A stretch of DNA of 64,000 nt, from positions 14,136,001 through 14,200,000 of the forward strand of contig NC_079878.1 of NCBI RefSeq assembly GCF_029227915.1. Reading direction: 5' to 3'. A program made the translations under genes and the position numbers. The notes below the pieces were generated by a model. That model was not told the DNA's origin. It saw only the letters and a program-made list of their open reading frames with translations, and did not search any database. The stretch comes from Hydractinia symbiolongicarpus. Taxonomy: Eukaryota; Cnidaria; Hydrozoa; Anthoathecata; Hydractiniidae. The stretch's first letter is position 1, and every line of letters begins with the position of its first letter. Positions 37,216 to 48,401 of this stretch are shown here, one piece after another.

Positions 37216-39701
37216 TTAACCATAGTATTGTTCCAACTTTCCGTGTTTGCAATTGTAGTCGCTTCGTCGGTAGATCGATTTTCCACAATAGCCATACGCA
37301 GACTTCTTGTAAAGACGGCTGTGGTGACAATAGTAGTCATATCGGGCGAACACATGACCTCCGCATACTCCATATGCTTTTTTGTTGTGGCATTTCCTTG
37401 CATAGCAGAATTCTTTATGGATGTTGCAAACGGATTTGTATCCACAGATTTTGTACCATTTCTTTAACCAACATTTTCCATTGAAGCAGAATTCTTTATG
37501 TATGTTACAAACATTGTATCCACAGATTTTGTACCATTTTTTTAACCAACATTTTCCTTTGAAGCAGAATTCTTTATGTATGTTGCAAACGGATTTGTAT
37601 CCACAGATTTTGTACCATTTCTTTAACCAACATTTTCCTTTGAAGCAGAATTCCTTATGTATGTTGCAGACGACTTTGTAACCACAGATTTTGTACCACT
37701 TCTTTAACCAACATTTTCCTTTGAAGCAGAATTCTTTATGTATGTTGCAGACGGATTTGTAACCACAGATTTTGTACCATTTCTTTAACCAACATTTTCC
37801 TTTGAAGCAGAATTCTTTATGTATGTTGCAGACGGATTTGTAACCACAGATTTTGTACCATTTCTTTAACCAACATTTTCCTTTGAAGCAGAATTCTTTA
37901 TGTATGTTGCAGACGGATTTGTAACCACAGATTTTGTACCACTTCTTTAACCAACATTTTCCTTTGAAGCAGAATTCTTTATGTATGTTGCAAACGGATT
38001 TGTATCCACATATTTTGTACCATTTCTTTAACCAACATTTTCCTTTGAAGCAGAATTCTTTATGTATGTTGCAAACGGATTTGTATCCACAGATTTTGTA
38101 CCATTTCTTTAACCAACATTTTCCTTTGAAGCAGAATTCCTTATGTATGTTGCAGACGACTTTGTAACCACAGATTTTGTACCACTTCTTTAACCAACAT
38201 TTTCCTTTGAAGCAGAATTCTTTATGTATGTTGCAGACGGATTTGTAACCACAGATTTTGTACCATTTCTTTAACCAACATTTTCCTTTGAAGCAGAATT
38301 CTTTATGTATGTTGCAGACGGATTTGTAACCACAGATTTTGTACCATTTCTTTAACCAACATTTTCCTTTGAAGCAGAATTCTTTATGTATGTTGCAAAC
38401 ATTGTATCCACAGATTTTGTACCATTTCTTTAACCAACATTTTCCTTTGGAGCAGAATTCTTTATGTATGTTGCAGACGGATTTGTAACCACAGATTTTG
38501 TACCACTTCTTTAACCAACATTTTCCTTTGAAGCAGAATTCTTTATGTGTGTTGCAAACATTGTATCCACAGATTTTGTACCATTTCTTTAACCAACATT
38601 TTCCTTTGAAGCAGAATTCTTTATGTATGTTGCAGACGGATTTGTAACCACAGATTTTGTACCACTTCTTTAACCAACATTTTCCTTTGAAGCAAAATTC
38701 TTTATGTATGTTGCAAACGGATTTGTAGCCACATATTTTGTACCACTTCTTTAACCAACATTTTCCTTTGAAGCAGAATTCTTTATGTATGTTGCAGACG
38801 ACTTTGTAACCACAGATTTTGTACCACTTCTTTAACCAACATTTTCCTTTGAAGCAGAATTCTTTATGTATGTTGCAGACGGATTTGTAACCACAGATTT
38901 TGTACCATTTCTTTAACCAACATTTTCCTTTAAAGCAGAATTCTTTATGTATGTTGCAGACGGATTTGTAACCACAGATTTTGTACCATTTCTTTAACCA
39001 ACATTTTCCTTTGAAGCAGAATTCTTTATGTATGTTGCAAACGGATTTGTAACCACAGATTTTGTACCATTTCTTTAACCAACATTTTCCTTTGAAGCAG
39101 AATTCTTTATGTATGTTGCAGACGGATTTGTAACCACAGATTTTGTACCATTTTTTTAACCAACATTTTCCTTTAAAGCAGAATTCTTTATGTATGTTGC
39201 AGACGACTTTGTAACCACAGATTTTGTACCATTTTTTTAACCAACATTTTCCTTTGAAGCAGAATTCTTTATGTAGATTACAAACGCGATATCCACAAAT
39301 CTTATACCACTTTTTGGCGTATACGCGTCCTTTAAAGCAAAAATGCGTTCGAACATCGTATAAAGATTTTCCGCAATATTGATAATACGTTTTCGAATAA
39401 AGTTTGTAGTGATGACAATAATGTGTGTTTGGATTATATGAAGGGTGTGGTCCACCTAAAAGAAGTAGTAATTTTTTTAAGTATTTGTGTATGCTTGTGC
39501 ACGATTCTATTATTCGAATTTTCATTGCAGACTAAATACTAATTTGACGTTGAAGCAGGTTAAAAACTTACATGAGTGTTTGTGATGACCTGGATCTTCC
39601 TGCACCTCTTTTAATTCTTCAGCATCTTTTTTAGGTTCTCTTTCATCTGCACATGCCACCACTATCACGCACAGCAAGGTCAAAAGTAAATATAACTTCA
39701 T
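37216..39701 (-). CDS. secreted galaxin-like protein with about 24 near-identical four-cysteine units
   Basis: The gene has two exons, 39701-39572 and 39455-37216 (donor GTAAGT, acceptor TTTTAG, phase 1), giving 789 residues. Residues 1-18 form a signal peptide (MKLYLLLTLLCVIVVACA), followed by an acidic linker (19-43). The body begins CGPHPSYNPNTHYC with two irregular repeats. About 24 units of 27 residues (sometimes 26) follow, with cysteines at unit positions 2, 9, 14 and 23, then two more irregular repeats. The Y-[ND]-x2-T-x2-C ... K-[GL] ... Y-x2-CG pattern in the outer repeats resembles coral galaxin, but the paired CC of galaxin is a single cysteine throughout. Each unit carries seven lysines and one glutamate, so the protein is extremely basic. 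An extracellular structural or matrix role is my inference; galaxin relationship is moderate confidence. Confidence 0.75.
37470..39270 (-). repeat. 81-bp coding tandem repeat in the galaxin-like gene
   Basis: The units are 81 bp (78 bp where one codon is missing in the linker). The variable linker residue after GYK/GY falls into S, V and N classes. A rare variant (GAATTCCTTATG with GACGACTTTG) occurs at about 37651 and again at about 38137. These are 486 bp apart, exactly six units, with similar neighbours, which indicates a six-unit block duplication. Confidence 0.85.
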
Positions 39702-39767
39702 CCTGCAAAAAACAAAACAAAGATGATATTATTGATGTGGAAAGAAAAGGAGAAAAAACATGGGTGT

Positions 39768-39776
39768 ATTATATAT
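39768..39776 (-). promoter_or_regulatory. possible TATA box of the galaxin-like gene
   Basis: TATATAATA on the minus strand lies about 67 bp before the start codon at 39701. That would leave a 5' UTR of about 40 bases. The spacing is reasonable but the region is A/T-rich, so chance is not excluded. Confidence 0.3.
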
Positions 39777-41010
39777 CAGTAGAAGGAATTATTTTTGAAT
39801 TAACTTTTTTACCTTTTTGTCTCGACTTGAGCCTGCAAGCAATAAAATGGTCGTGTCTTACAGCAGTTTTTATAACTTTCCAGGACTTTTTAAATGAACC
39901 CCATTTATCCACTAACGCAGCCACAATTATTTTTGTCACGTTGAGGAACAATTCCCTCTTCAACCGACCAGATGTAAGCCTAATTAAGCGCATGGAGTAC
40001 ATACTACAATGTTGTGCTTAATTGGTTTTTAATTTACACAATAAACAATTATAGCGCGCTAGTCTGACATTTAATAAAATTGAATTCGCAATCCGTGCAC
40101 AAAATAATAAACTACTATTATAAAATTGTCATTGTTATTTAAGAAAGTTGACATTCAACATGACTTGATGAAGCCCACAATCAGAATATTTGGATCACTT
40201 TTAGAAGGAGATGTTTTTGTCTGATTCTCTGATATAAGCATTAAAATTATCATTATTTATTGACGTGAAAAAATGTTATTATTAAAAATTTAACCCTTTG
40301 AATTTTATGCTAGAGGTTATTCAGTATGTTTGCTGTAGTTATTCACACAACAGTCTTTGTGCGCAGCCGTACAACTGGAGGGTAGCTAAATTCATTGTCT
40401 ATTAAAAACCTGCTCTGACTACACTTAAAATCCCAATTAGTTTAGTTTTCTGATGTTTCTTAAGGGATGCACCTTCTTTCTGAATCACTATTACTGCACA
40501 AAACTTATTCATTTATTAACATACTTTCAGATGATGGGAGGTTCATTCTGTCAACAGACGAAAAAAGAGAAAAAGAAACACGTAACTTGTGAGACGTCAC
40601 ATTTATTTCTCCCTTGTATCAGACTTATTGGGCGTGTTCGCTAGAGAGGTTAGTTCTCAAAGTTAATGTAAAATGTAACCTTAAAATGATTTCCGCTATG
40701 GAGAGGTTTCTCCTAAAATCTGTTATTATGAGAGTTTGACTGTTTCTGAGAAAATAGTCTATTGCAAAGAATGTCCGCTACAAAGGATTTCCGTTATGGA
40801 GATTCACTGTTTATGCAACCCATACTGCCTTTGTACAAAAATTGTCGCGAGAGTTGGCAGTATTGACAATAGCTTTTTCATTGATAAAACACGGGCCAGC
40901 GTGGAAAGTGTTTTGGTAAATTTTGCAATTATAATTTGAAAAAATTGATTTTAAACAATTTTCGTATCCAACAAAAAAATAGCTAATTAAACCATTGTCT
41001 ACCCATTTAC
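39777..41010. other. mostly non-coding; contains a degraded inverted-repeat element end
   Basis: Opposed open frames at 39653-40021 (+) and 39769-40002 (-) lie over the galaxin-like promoter and match nothing I know. About 40632-40812 carries GTCCGCTAC, TTATGAGAGTTTGAC and GATTCACTG words. These are the same as the right-hand part of the element at 42466-43124, so a decayed copy of that family is present. Confidence 0.45.
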
Positions 41011-41177
41011 CTGTAAAAATATATATCTCAGTAATGGAGGCGAAGACGCTGTTCGTCCTGGTTACACGATCGCCATCGGCCTTATTTTCTCCTGTACTCA
41101 GAACTATAGCAAGCAAAGATTTAATGTCAAATGCATAAAGTTGGATAATTCCGTCGTGGTATCCCACAACTGACGTA
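41011..41177 (-). CDS. orphan internal exon, possibly from a beta-propeller protein
   Basis: An open segment bounded by a GACGCAG acceptor and a GTAAAT donor encodes about 55 residues beginning TSVVGYHDGIIQLYAFDIKS and ending EIYIFTG. The VVGYHDGIIQLYAFD stretch has the alternating pattern of a WD40-type blade. Neighbouring exons of the same gene were not found. A minus-strand open segment at 42116-42367 preceded by TTTATTTTAG could be one, but its sequence is not recognisable. Confidence 0.3.
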
Positions 41178-42465
41178 CTGCGTCAAAAGTACAATCGATT
41201 TAAATTTAAAACTCCATGATACGATTATAACTCTCAAAAATTATTTTCACCAGCAACGTGCTGCACTAATTGGTTTATTATATAACTTCTTAACCTTTTA
41301 TTAGATCTCTTGTCATTAGAACCAAATAAAAAAAAAATTATGCTTTTAAGTTAGAAAGAAAATTGCGTGCTTAAACGATTTTAATGCTCTCGTTTTGGCA
41401 TCATTATTGGAAAAATGTTGTTGTCGGGAGAATGTATGTTTTTTGTTCATTTCGCCATAAATAAAGGAACAAAACGTGGACGAAATTTTTGGTGGAAGTG
41501 GTAAAAGCCGAGATGAGAAAAAAATTAGTTACAGAATGGAACTAAGGTGCTTGTTCCAGAAGGTTCGAGGTATATTATCTCGTATTTGAGATAAAGAGAG
41601 TTAACTGTATGCGAGTTGTTATACATAGCGCCCATCAATACTGTTGGACTTAGATGATTCCTGGCCCTGACCATAAATTCGAACTAAAATATAAATATTA
41701 ACTAGAAAATCAAGATGAAAAAAATCCAATTCAAGAAACTGTTTGCGCCTTGTCTATAGGATATCTTAAAGAGAAACGTTTGACGGTTGTTGAAGAAGTT
41801 ATAAAAAGGATTGTATTCATTCATAAGGGTGTCAAAAATGACGAAGTTCTTTCATTAAAATCGTCATAGACGTGAATGTGAGATATAGGATTTTTTATAC
41901 CACGAGGTCTTAAACATAATATACAGCCACTAATTGAGGAATTAAATTAAATGTTATGAACTGATTATTTCCGTTCAAATCTAAATATATGAAGTATATC
42001 CGGTCAAGGACAGTTGTTCTTTCAGATAAAAGCGTTTTTTTATGTGGTGCCCAAATATTATGTGACAAAGGAGGAAAGTAAAATATGGTCTTTATGGCTC
42101 TCAATATCCAGTCATTTAAAATACAGACTCATACGAAGCAAGGGGGTAGAGTGGGGATAAGTCATAGTGTCTCCACTCAGGGATACTATGGTTAGCCAAG
42201 AGCGTTAGACTTTTTTCGGATAAAAAGAATTGGAAAATTTCAACAAGAACCTTAGAAAAGCTTTGCGGTTCTGTGTTTATCATTATTTTCCTGACTAACT
42301 CCTTAAGTAAGTCAGTAAAATTTCTCATGTTTTGAATAATCCTAAAATAAAATTTTAACATAGTCACGTTTTAGTGACATGAGGTGTTTTCAAAATACGT
42401 TTATAAATATCTGAGTGTTCAGTTTAAACTAACTTTACAACATATCAGGTAATGAAACCAAAATA

Positions 42466-43124
42466 CAGTGAAACCTATCTATAGCGGACGTCATCGGGAC
42501 CTCAATAAAGTGTCCGCTAAGAGAGGTGTCCGCTACATAGGGGGTCTTTTCAAACTTAGCTCACATTTCTTCAAAAACTATCCCGGTGCTATTGGGGCGT
42601 ATTGAACTCGACCGTAATGTGTATCGAAAGACTGGTTTTGAAATGCGTGAAATAGCCGACCAACGAAGTGGACACAAATGCATTTGCTGTGGTTCGTACA
42701 AATTCTCATTGTACTAAAGAAGTGGTGGTTGGTCATGTGCCTAAAAATACATCTAAAATCGTGTTTATGTTTCCACCTTATTGCTCTATGGAAATTATAG
42801 GGACTGGGAAACGCGTTAACCGGAGGTGGATAAGACCTGGGAATCCCTGCAAACTAAACTGGCTGAAAGATAACATACAAAATATTAAAGAATTAATAAA
42901 TAATAATGTAAAAAAGTAAACAAATTCTTTTAGTTCCAGGGGGTAATTTCAATCAAAACCTTGAGATGATGTCCGTTATATAGAGGTGTCCGCTATAAAG
43001 GATGTCCGCTATAAGGAGGTTTTGTTATAAGAGTTTGACCGTCGTTTCATCCGTTCCCAAGAAAAGTGTCCGTTGTAGAGAGGTGTCCGCTATAAAGGAT
43101 GTCCGCTATAAGGAGGTTTCACTG
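42466..43124. mobile_element. 659-bp TA-flanked inverted-repeat element (pogo/Tigger-like ends)
   Basis: The left end CAGTGAAACCTATCTATAGC and the reverse complement of the right end (CAGTGAAACCTCCTTATAGC) form terminal inverted repeats continuing into GGACRTC. Both are bordered by TA (42464-42465 and 43125-43126), the target duplication expected of Tc1/mariner-pogo elements. Subterminal repeats of GTCCGCTATAAAGGAT occur several times at the right end. It contains a short HIRAN-like coding fragment rather than a transposase. Confidence 0.7.
42668..42919 (+). pseudogene. HIRAN-like domain fragment inside the TA-flanked element
   Basis: The frame reads NAFAVVRTN, then VVVGHVPKNTSKI, MEIIGTGKRVNRRW and GNPCKLNW. 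The P-x-N-x-x-D-x-NA-x-AV ... VGHVP pattern matches the HIRAN-type DNA-binding module, also common in cnidarian mobile-element proteins. The upstream part of the motif (PTNEVD) is in this frame, but the sequence before it is shifted, so the fragment is truncated. Confidence 0.4.
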
Positions 43125-43126
43125 TA

Positions 43127-44409
43127 CAACATTCTATTGTGAATGCCTTAAAGCTTTCAACTTTAGCGTGAAAATGTAACCGCTGGTGTATTTTTCATTT
43201 TGTAAAAAGCATAACTTTTATAAAATAGGAGAGTTTAGATTTCGGAGAACCCTTGTGGAATCATACGGCACATTGTCAAATTTTTGGTTTTTAAATTATA
43301 AAAGAGCAACTATGCGCGTAAAATTTGAGTAAACATCTTTTTGAAAGTGACGTGAATTCATTTAATCTACGAAGAAATCCACCTCAGTGTATATTGAAAA
43401 CAGATGTAAAGTGTAATTCAAATAATTGATTTTCTCACTTCTTCTTCGCATTCTGTTAGTTTAGAAGAAGTGGTTGCCATTGTTCATAGACTTGAATACA
43501 TAAACATCTTGCGAAAATTTTGGCTGATAAGTTTTATACGCTTAGTTTTTTCTAACAGGCTATTACTTTTTAGGTTTAGCCTGGATAGTCCATGACTTTG
43601 TGGATCTCGACCCTTGCTTTATCCCTTAAAATTATTTTTAGCAAGATCCCTATCAACATAATAATTTTCTTTTTCAATTTTTTCAACAAAGCTTTTACAT
43701 TTTCTCAGACAAACGAGCTTTACAACCCCAAAACGCACAAGCAAAACATCTAATGATTTTAGTACAATGGAGTGCCGCTATCTCGAACTAAGAGAAAACT
43801 AAACAAAAAGTTAGCGGGATTTTCGATTTAACACTGTCGAGTTTATCATTTACAAGCTCAAGATAGCGGAAAAGGTTTTTGTTAGCGGTACCGCAATTGC
43901 TGACGGGACCAAGCTTTTCTTTGAAATAGCGCGCATTTACGCAGGGTTTTGCACTTCAAAGGGCACCGGCAACATGTTTTACAAAGATTTTAAATTTAAA
44001 GTTCCAAACAAAAAACAATGTGTACCAAGCTTTAACACCCATAACTTTTAACAACTCGAATACCATCAACCCGCGCTTTACGTAACATTTAAATCATGAA
44101 ACCAACAACCAGAGCTTTTGTTTATGTTTGATGTGCCAGGATGTAAAGAAAAATATAAAAAAAAACTTGACGGAAATTGCGGAAATTCTGACGGACTCGA
44201 TCTCCTGATTGGAAGATAAATTTATTTTTTAGCTATCCAAACTATAAATAAGATTCTTTATTACGTAACAAAAAGAGCTAAGTACCAAATTATCGCTGAA
44301 GCTTTACATAAGTTTTTGATGAACATTAATGATGCCTTATAAACAATAACAGATACAAATACTCATGAAAAAAAAGAAGCGAAAAAAGTATTTCTTAAAT
44401 TACAACTGT
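43127..44409. other. non-coding stretch downstream of the CALHM-like gene
   Basis: No exon recognised. About 43765-43930 contains clauses (TGCCGCTATCTCGAAC, CAAGATAGCGGAAAAGG, TTAGCGGTACCGC) that look like a decayed inverted-repeat element related in style to the one at 42466. Confidence 0.4.
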
Positions 44410-46577
44410 TCACACAGTTTTTGGCTTTATTACGCTCAGTGGATATTCGTTGTCTAAAGGCTTGGATTTACATTCTTTTTCATGCTGTACAACATTGTTG
44501 AAAACCTCAATCTCTTCCTGCCAAGCTTTTTCAATATTTCTCTGGATGAAAAGATCAGATTTATCTTTCAATATAGGATAGACCTGCATCAACCGTTTCC
44601 GTGTTTCCATGATGACACCATATGTCATGTCATCATCCTCGCCGCACCCTTTCTCATTTCGTACAGCCTCCATAATCATTTCTACTTTTCTTTGAGCGTT
44701 TTCTTCAGCTGCGTTCTTCATAAGTTGTACAAATTCTTGTTGAGCTTGTTTTGCTTCGTAAGTCGTGTACGTTTCCAGACAAGGTAGTTTGTCAATAGCT
44801 GAAAGTAAGAATGGATTATTTTTTTGCTGATTTACTCTGGATTACGGGAGGGGAAAGGGTAGAAGGGCTGGGAATAAATCGGGATGGGGGTGTATATTAA
44901 AAAGTAATAATTAGACAAATTGGGACATCATTCTTGATTCTCTTCTCCAGACTTTGTAATTAGCTGAGGGAAAGGGAAAAGAAAAAACAAAAATTAACAA
45001 CCAAGGGCGAGGGGCAGGGTTACACGTTTGCTTAAATAATGAGGAGATATAGTTTAAGGCAGAAATTTCACTGGAACAATCGTTGCGATTTGCTAAAACC
45101 TCTGTGGTATACTTAGATTTTGAGACACAAAAAATTGTAATACACCTAAAACCTTATAAAAGAATATAGTAAAAATATAAAATAAAATAAGAGCAATTTT
45201 AGACTGAATATGTGAAGAAAATAGAGCCTGACTAGTTCTAATAGAAAAGGAGTTTTAATGTTTAATTTGATGAAATTTATTAATGAGTAAGACATTGTCT
45301 CAACCTCGATCCCAGGGCATTTTGCCTTGTTGATAAAGTTGGCCACTCCGTAATAACGGCTCAGGGTCCACAAAAGACAAAGTTGGCATTGTCTATGTGG
45401 ATTTTATGACAATTTTAATTGATAAAAATGATGGAATTAATGAGTCTCTAAAATCAGGACGTAAATTGACTGTTTTGTTCTGCAATTTAAGATTCAATTA
45501 ACGAAGAAACAAAGTTTTTGTGTCTATTTCAAGGAGCAGCAGGAGATACGAAAATGAGATATCACAAAATATGGCTAGTTGGATAGTGTAAAAGAGGTTT
45601 TTTTTAAAATAACAGTGCTGAGTTAATATTATTATAGCGTTAGACAAGGAGAGAATTTTGGGTGAAGATAATGAAGCATCTAACTAATGTTTGTTGCTAA
45701 AACTTTTGTTATTATCGGCGAGATGGGGAAGAAAGAACGAAAAGTTGGGGTCGACCTGCAGAAAGTATGAGAAAAAATTTTTTTTACCATAGCGTTTAAA
45801 AGATCTGTGAGCAAGTAAGAGTCACCATAAAATAGGCTAAAGGGATAAAAAGAATGAAAAAAAAATAAACATGGCTACTGCAAAACTACTCACGATTTTT
45901 AAAGCATTTACGAAGCGTGGTAAACACTGTAGCTATCAAAACAGGAATAACCAAACAGGTAATTCCATAAATTTGTGATTGGGCACCTGTTTTCACAACA
46001 AGTTTATGATACGTTATGTTCAATTTACTTTTGACTGAAGTTTCTTCCGGACCAATAATTGCGCAGATCAAAATTTGTTTCCTGAGCAAGGTTAACACTA
46101 TCCAGGTGAATGCAGCAACAGAACAACGAAAGTATTTAGCGAGGATACTATAAGCTAGTGATTTCCACTTGTGTCTTATTAACTTCCTCTTTCTTGACCC
46201 ATGTGTACAACCACCACGAAAGATGCCAGTAATTTGTTCGTTCAATTCTTTTTCCATCAATACTGCGATGCAGTAAAACAGAGTTGCTGGAGAGAATAAT
46301 ACAAATAATGAAAATTCAAGATGGTGCTTATGTGGACAGTGAAAAGCGATGCGTTGATATGAATACTGCAACGATGCTACTGCTATGAACACCAGTGTCT
46401 CTATCGTGTATCGTTTGGCAAGTTTACCATCTTGACCGTCTACTGCATCCTTTATTACTGATGCAAACTAAAAATAGGAGATGAAAAATGAGAACGCGTT
46501 TATCACCGTTTATCACGGTATTTGCTTCTAAAACCATTACATTTCTTGTACCTTACCTGAGCAAAAAAATACGGCAT
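44410..46577 (-). CDS. CALHM-like large-pore channel, three exons
   Basis: Exons are 46577-46557 (MPYFFAQ), 46467-45894 and 44798-44410, with donors GTAAGG and GTGAGT, acceptors TTTTTAG and TTTCAG, and phases 0 and 1. They encode 327 residues, close to the usual 320-350 for calcium homeostasis modulators. Four membrane segments are visible at about 29-44, 59-78, 112-135 and 173-192, followed by a charged helical C-terminal half. AFHCPHKHHLEFSLFVLFSP after segment 1 parallels the FNCPC region and second segment of CALHM1. WIVLTLLRKQILICAI parallels the end of its third segment, and TTLRKCFKN parallels the RSVRPCF just after the fourth. One of the paired cysteines of the extracellular CxC motif is absent (C51 only). 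In animals these channels pass ions and ATP at the plasma membrane; the role here is inferred from family. Confidence 0.65.
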
Positions 46578-47607
46578 GGTTTCTTTCTACCAGAAGAACT
46601 ATTCCACGAAAACTTTTATCCTAAAAAAAATAAATAAAAAATAAACCGATTCTTACAACGTTGTGATTTAAACGCTGTTGTCAATACAAAGTTCCGTGTT
46701 GTCTCCCACACGCGGTGTTGTTCAAACGAGTTAATAACCAGTTACAAATCTTGTTGTAAAAATTATTTCAACATTTACCACTGATACAATTAAACTTGGA
46801 TAGTTATTTGAGAAAAGGATAAACAAAACATTTTAATTATGTTACAAAACAAGTGTGTTTGACAAAGATACAAAAAAAAATAGTATATATTCATATAAGA
46901 GCAAATATATACATCGATTTAGAGATGTATATATGAATCATATGTATAGAAAGATCACCCTTTGTAATGACAAAATATCAGCTATGCTTCTATAATAACA
47001 CTTTGAAACTGGGTAGGGCTATTTTTCTGATTTGTTTAACAAGGATAGTTAATTAATATGTAGACATTTGGGAAAAAAAATTTGAAAGATTCTTTCTTCC
47101 TTTCAATGTCATGGTTAAAACAGAGACATGTTCCTCCAGAGTAAATTAAACTAAAAGCATTTTCATGATCCCCTTAGAGAGAGAAATTTCTCATACAAAT
47201 GTCAGACGAACTAAGCCTCAACATGTAAATCTGAGACTGAAAATGGTATTAGTCTCATTTAAAGTTTCTTAAGACGTTCTAGAACTAACAAGATAGTGGG
47301 GGCAGCTATGAAGCTGTCGAAACGATGTTATGACGCACAGCAGGTACTTTTTTTGTCCCACATCCAATAGAGCGCCTTTTAGTACATGCCGTTTTCTAAA
47401 AATCAATTTATTTAATTTTAGTTCAATTAAGAAAAGGTTCGGGCTATCGTTTACCTTGCAGAATTAGTTTTCACAAAATTGAGAAATGTTACTAATACCA
47501 CATACAACTGCTGCCTATGATTGCTACGATGCAATTATCCCATTAGCTCATGTATTGCTGATCGTAGTATCCACACAAAATATTGAATATGTTTTTAACA
47601 GGTTACA
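46578..47607. other. non-coding stretch between the CALHM-like gene and a repeat
   Basis: It should hold the CALHM-like promoter. I see no further exon and no conserved repeat apart from A/T-rich simple sequence around 46870-46940. Confidence 0.4.
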
Positions 47608-48401
47608 AGAAGCCCTGGGGGCTCTAAGAATTTCCGCTCGCTACCAAAATATTTAATGACAACCTGCTACGTGCCAAACATTCGGAGAGGTTTGGTGCAT
47701 GAAGCTCTGAAGATAAAGCACACAGCATACTTTATTTGTTAACTGTGCCAAATTGGTCGAAATTGAAGTGGTTTTAATTTTTGGACCAATTTTGGCCTAA
47801 AATGGCATTTAGGTGACAAAAATCAAAATTTTGATGTCACCATCATGTTCAGCATACTTCATTTGTTAACTGTGCCAAATTTTGTTGAAAATAAAGTAGT
47901 TTTAATTATTGGACCAATTTTGGTCTAAAATGACATTTAGGTGACAAAAATCAAAATTATGATGTCACCATTATGTTCAGCATACTTTTTTTGTTAACTG
48001 TGCCAAATTTTGTTGAAAATAAAGTAGTTTTAATTATTGGACCAATTTTGGTCTAAAATGACATTTAGGTGACAAAAATCAAAATTATGATGTCACCATT
48101 ATGTTCAGCATACTTTTTTTGTTAACTGTGCCAAATTTTGTCGAAAACAAATACCAATTTCGGCCTGAAACGTCATTTAGATGACTTTCCAGTACTTGGG
48201 AGCTTGGGTACGAAGTTTAAATCTGTGACGTTACATTTGACCATTTGGGACAGGGTTAGTTAATTAGTCGGTTATACCAATACTATCCTCCTCTCAGAAG
48301 AACGTGAAATCCCAGAGTCGATTTTTTCTCAAAAAATGCTCCGAAAGAAAAAAACGACGGTTTTAAAGAATTTCCTACGCCTTCGGGCGCGGAAATTCAA
48401 T
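47608..48401. mobile_element. HINE/pearl-like interspersed element, copy 3
   Basis: Left end with AGCCCTGGGGGCT and GAATTTCCGC; about three and a half tandem core units; right end with CGCCTTCGGGCG and GCGGAAATTC. Two successive core units (about 47876-48120) are almost identical, suggesting recent unit duplication. The left part is shorter than in copies 1 and 2, lacking a stretch between TTTGGTGCATGAAG and the first core unit. Confidence 0.75.

Noticed and set aside
37421-38167. Plus-strand frames (37421-37681, 37934-38167) reading repeated YPQILYHFFNQHFPLKQ
   Set aside because: Antisense shadow of the galaxin-like repeat gene.
39653-40021. A 122-residue plus-strand frame over the galaxin-like promoter
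   Set aside because: No domain, overlaps an opposing frame and the first exon of the gene on the other strand.
42116-42367. Minus-strand frame with a helical-looking MRNFTDLLKELVRK segment
   Set aside because: An acceptor-like TTTTAG precedes it, but I recognise no family and no donor that joins it to the exon at 41177, so it is only mentioned as a possibility.
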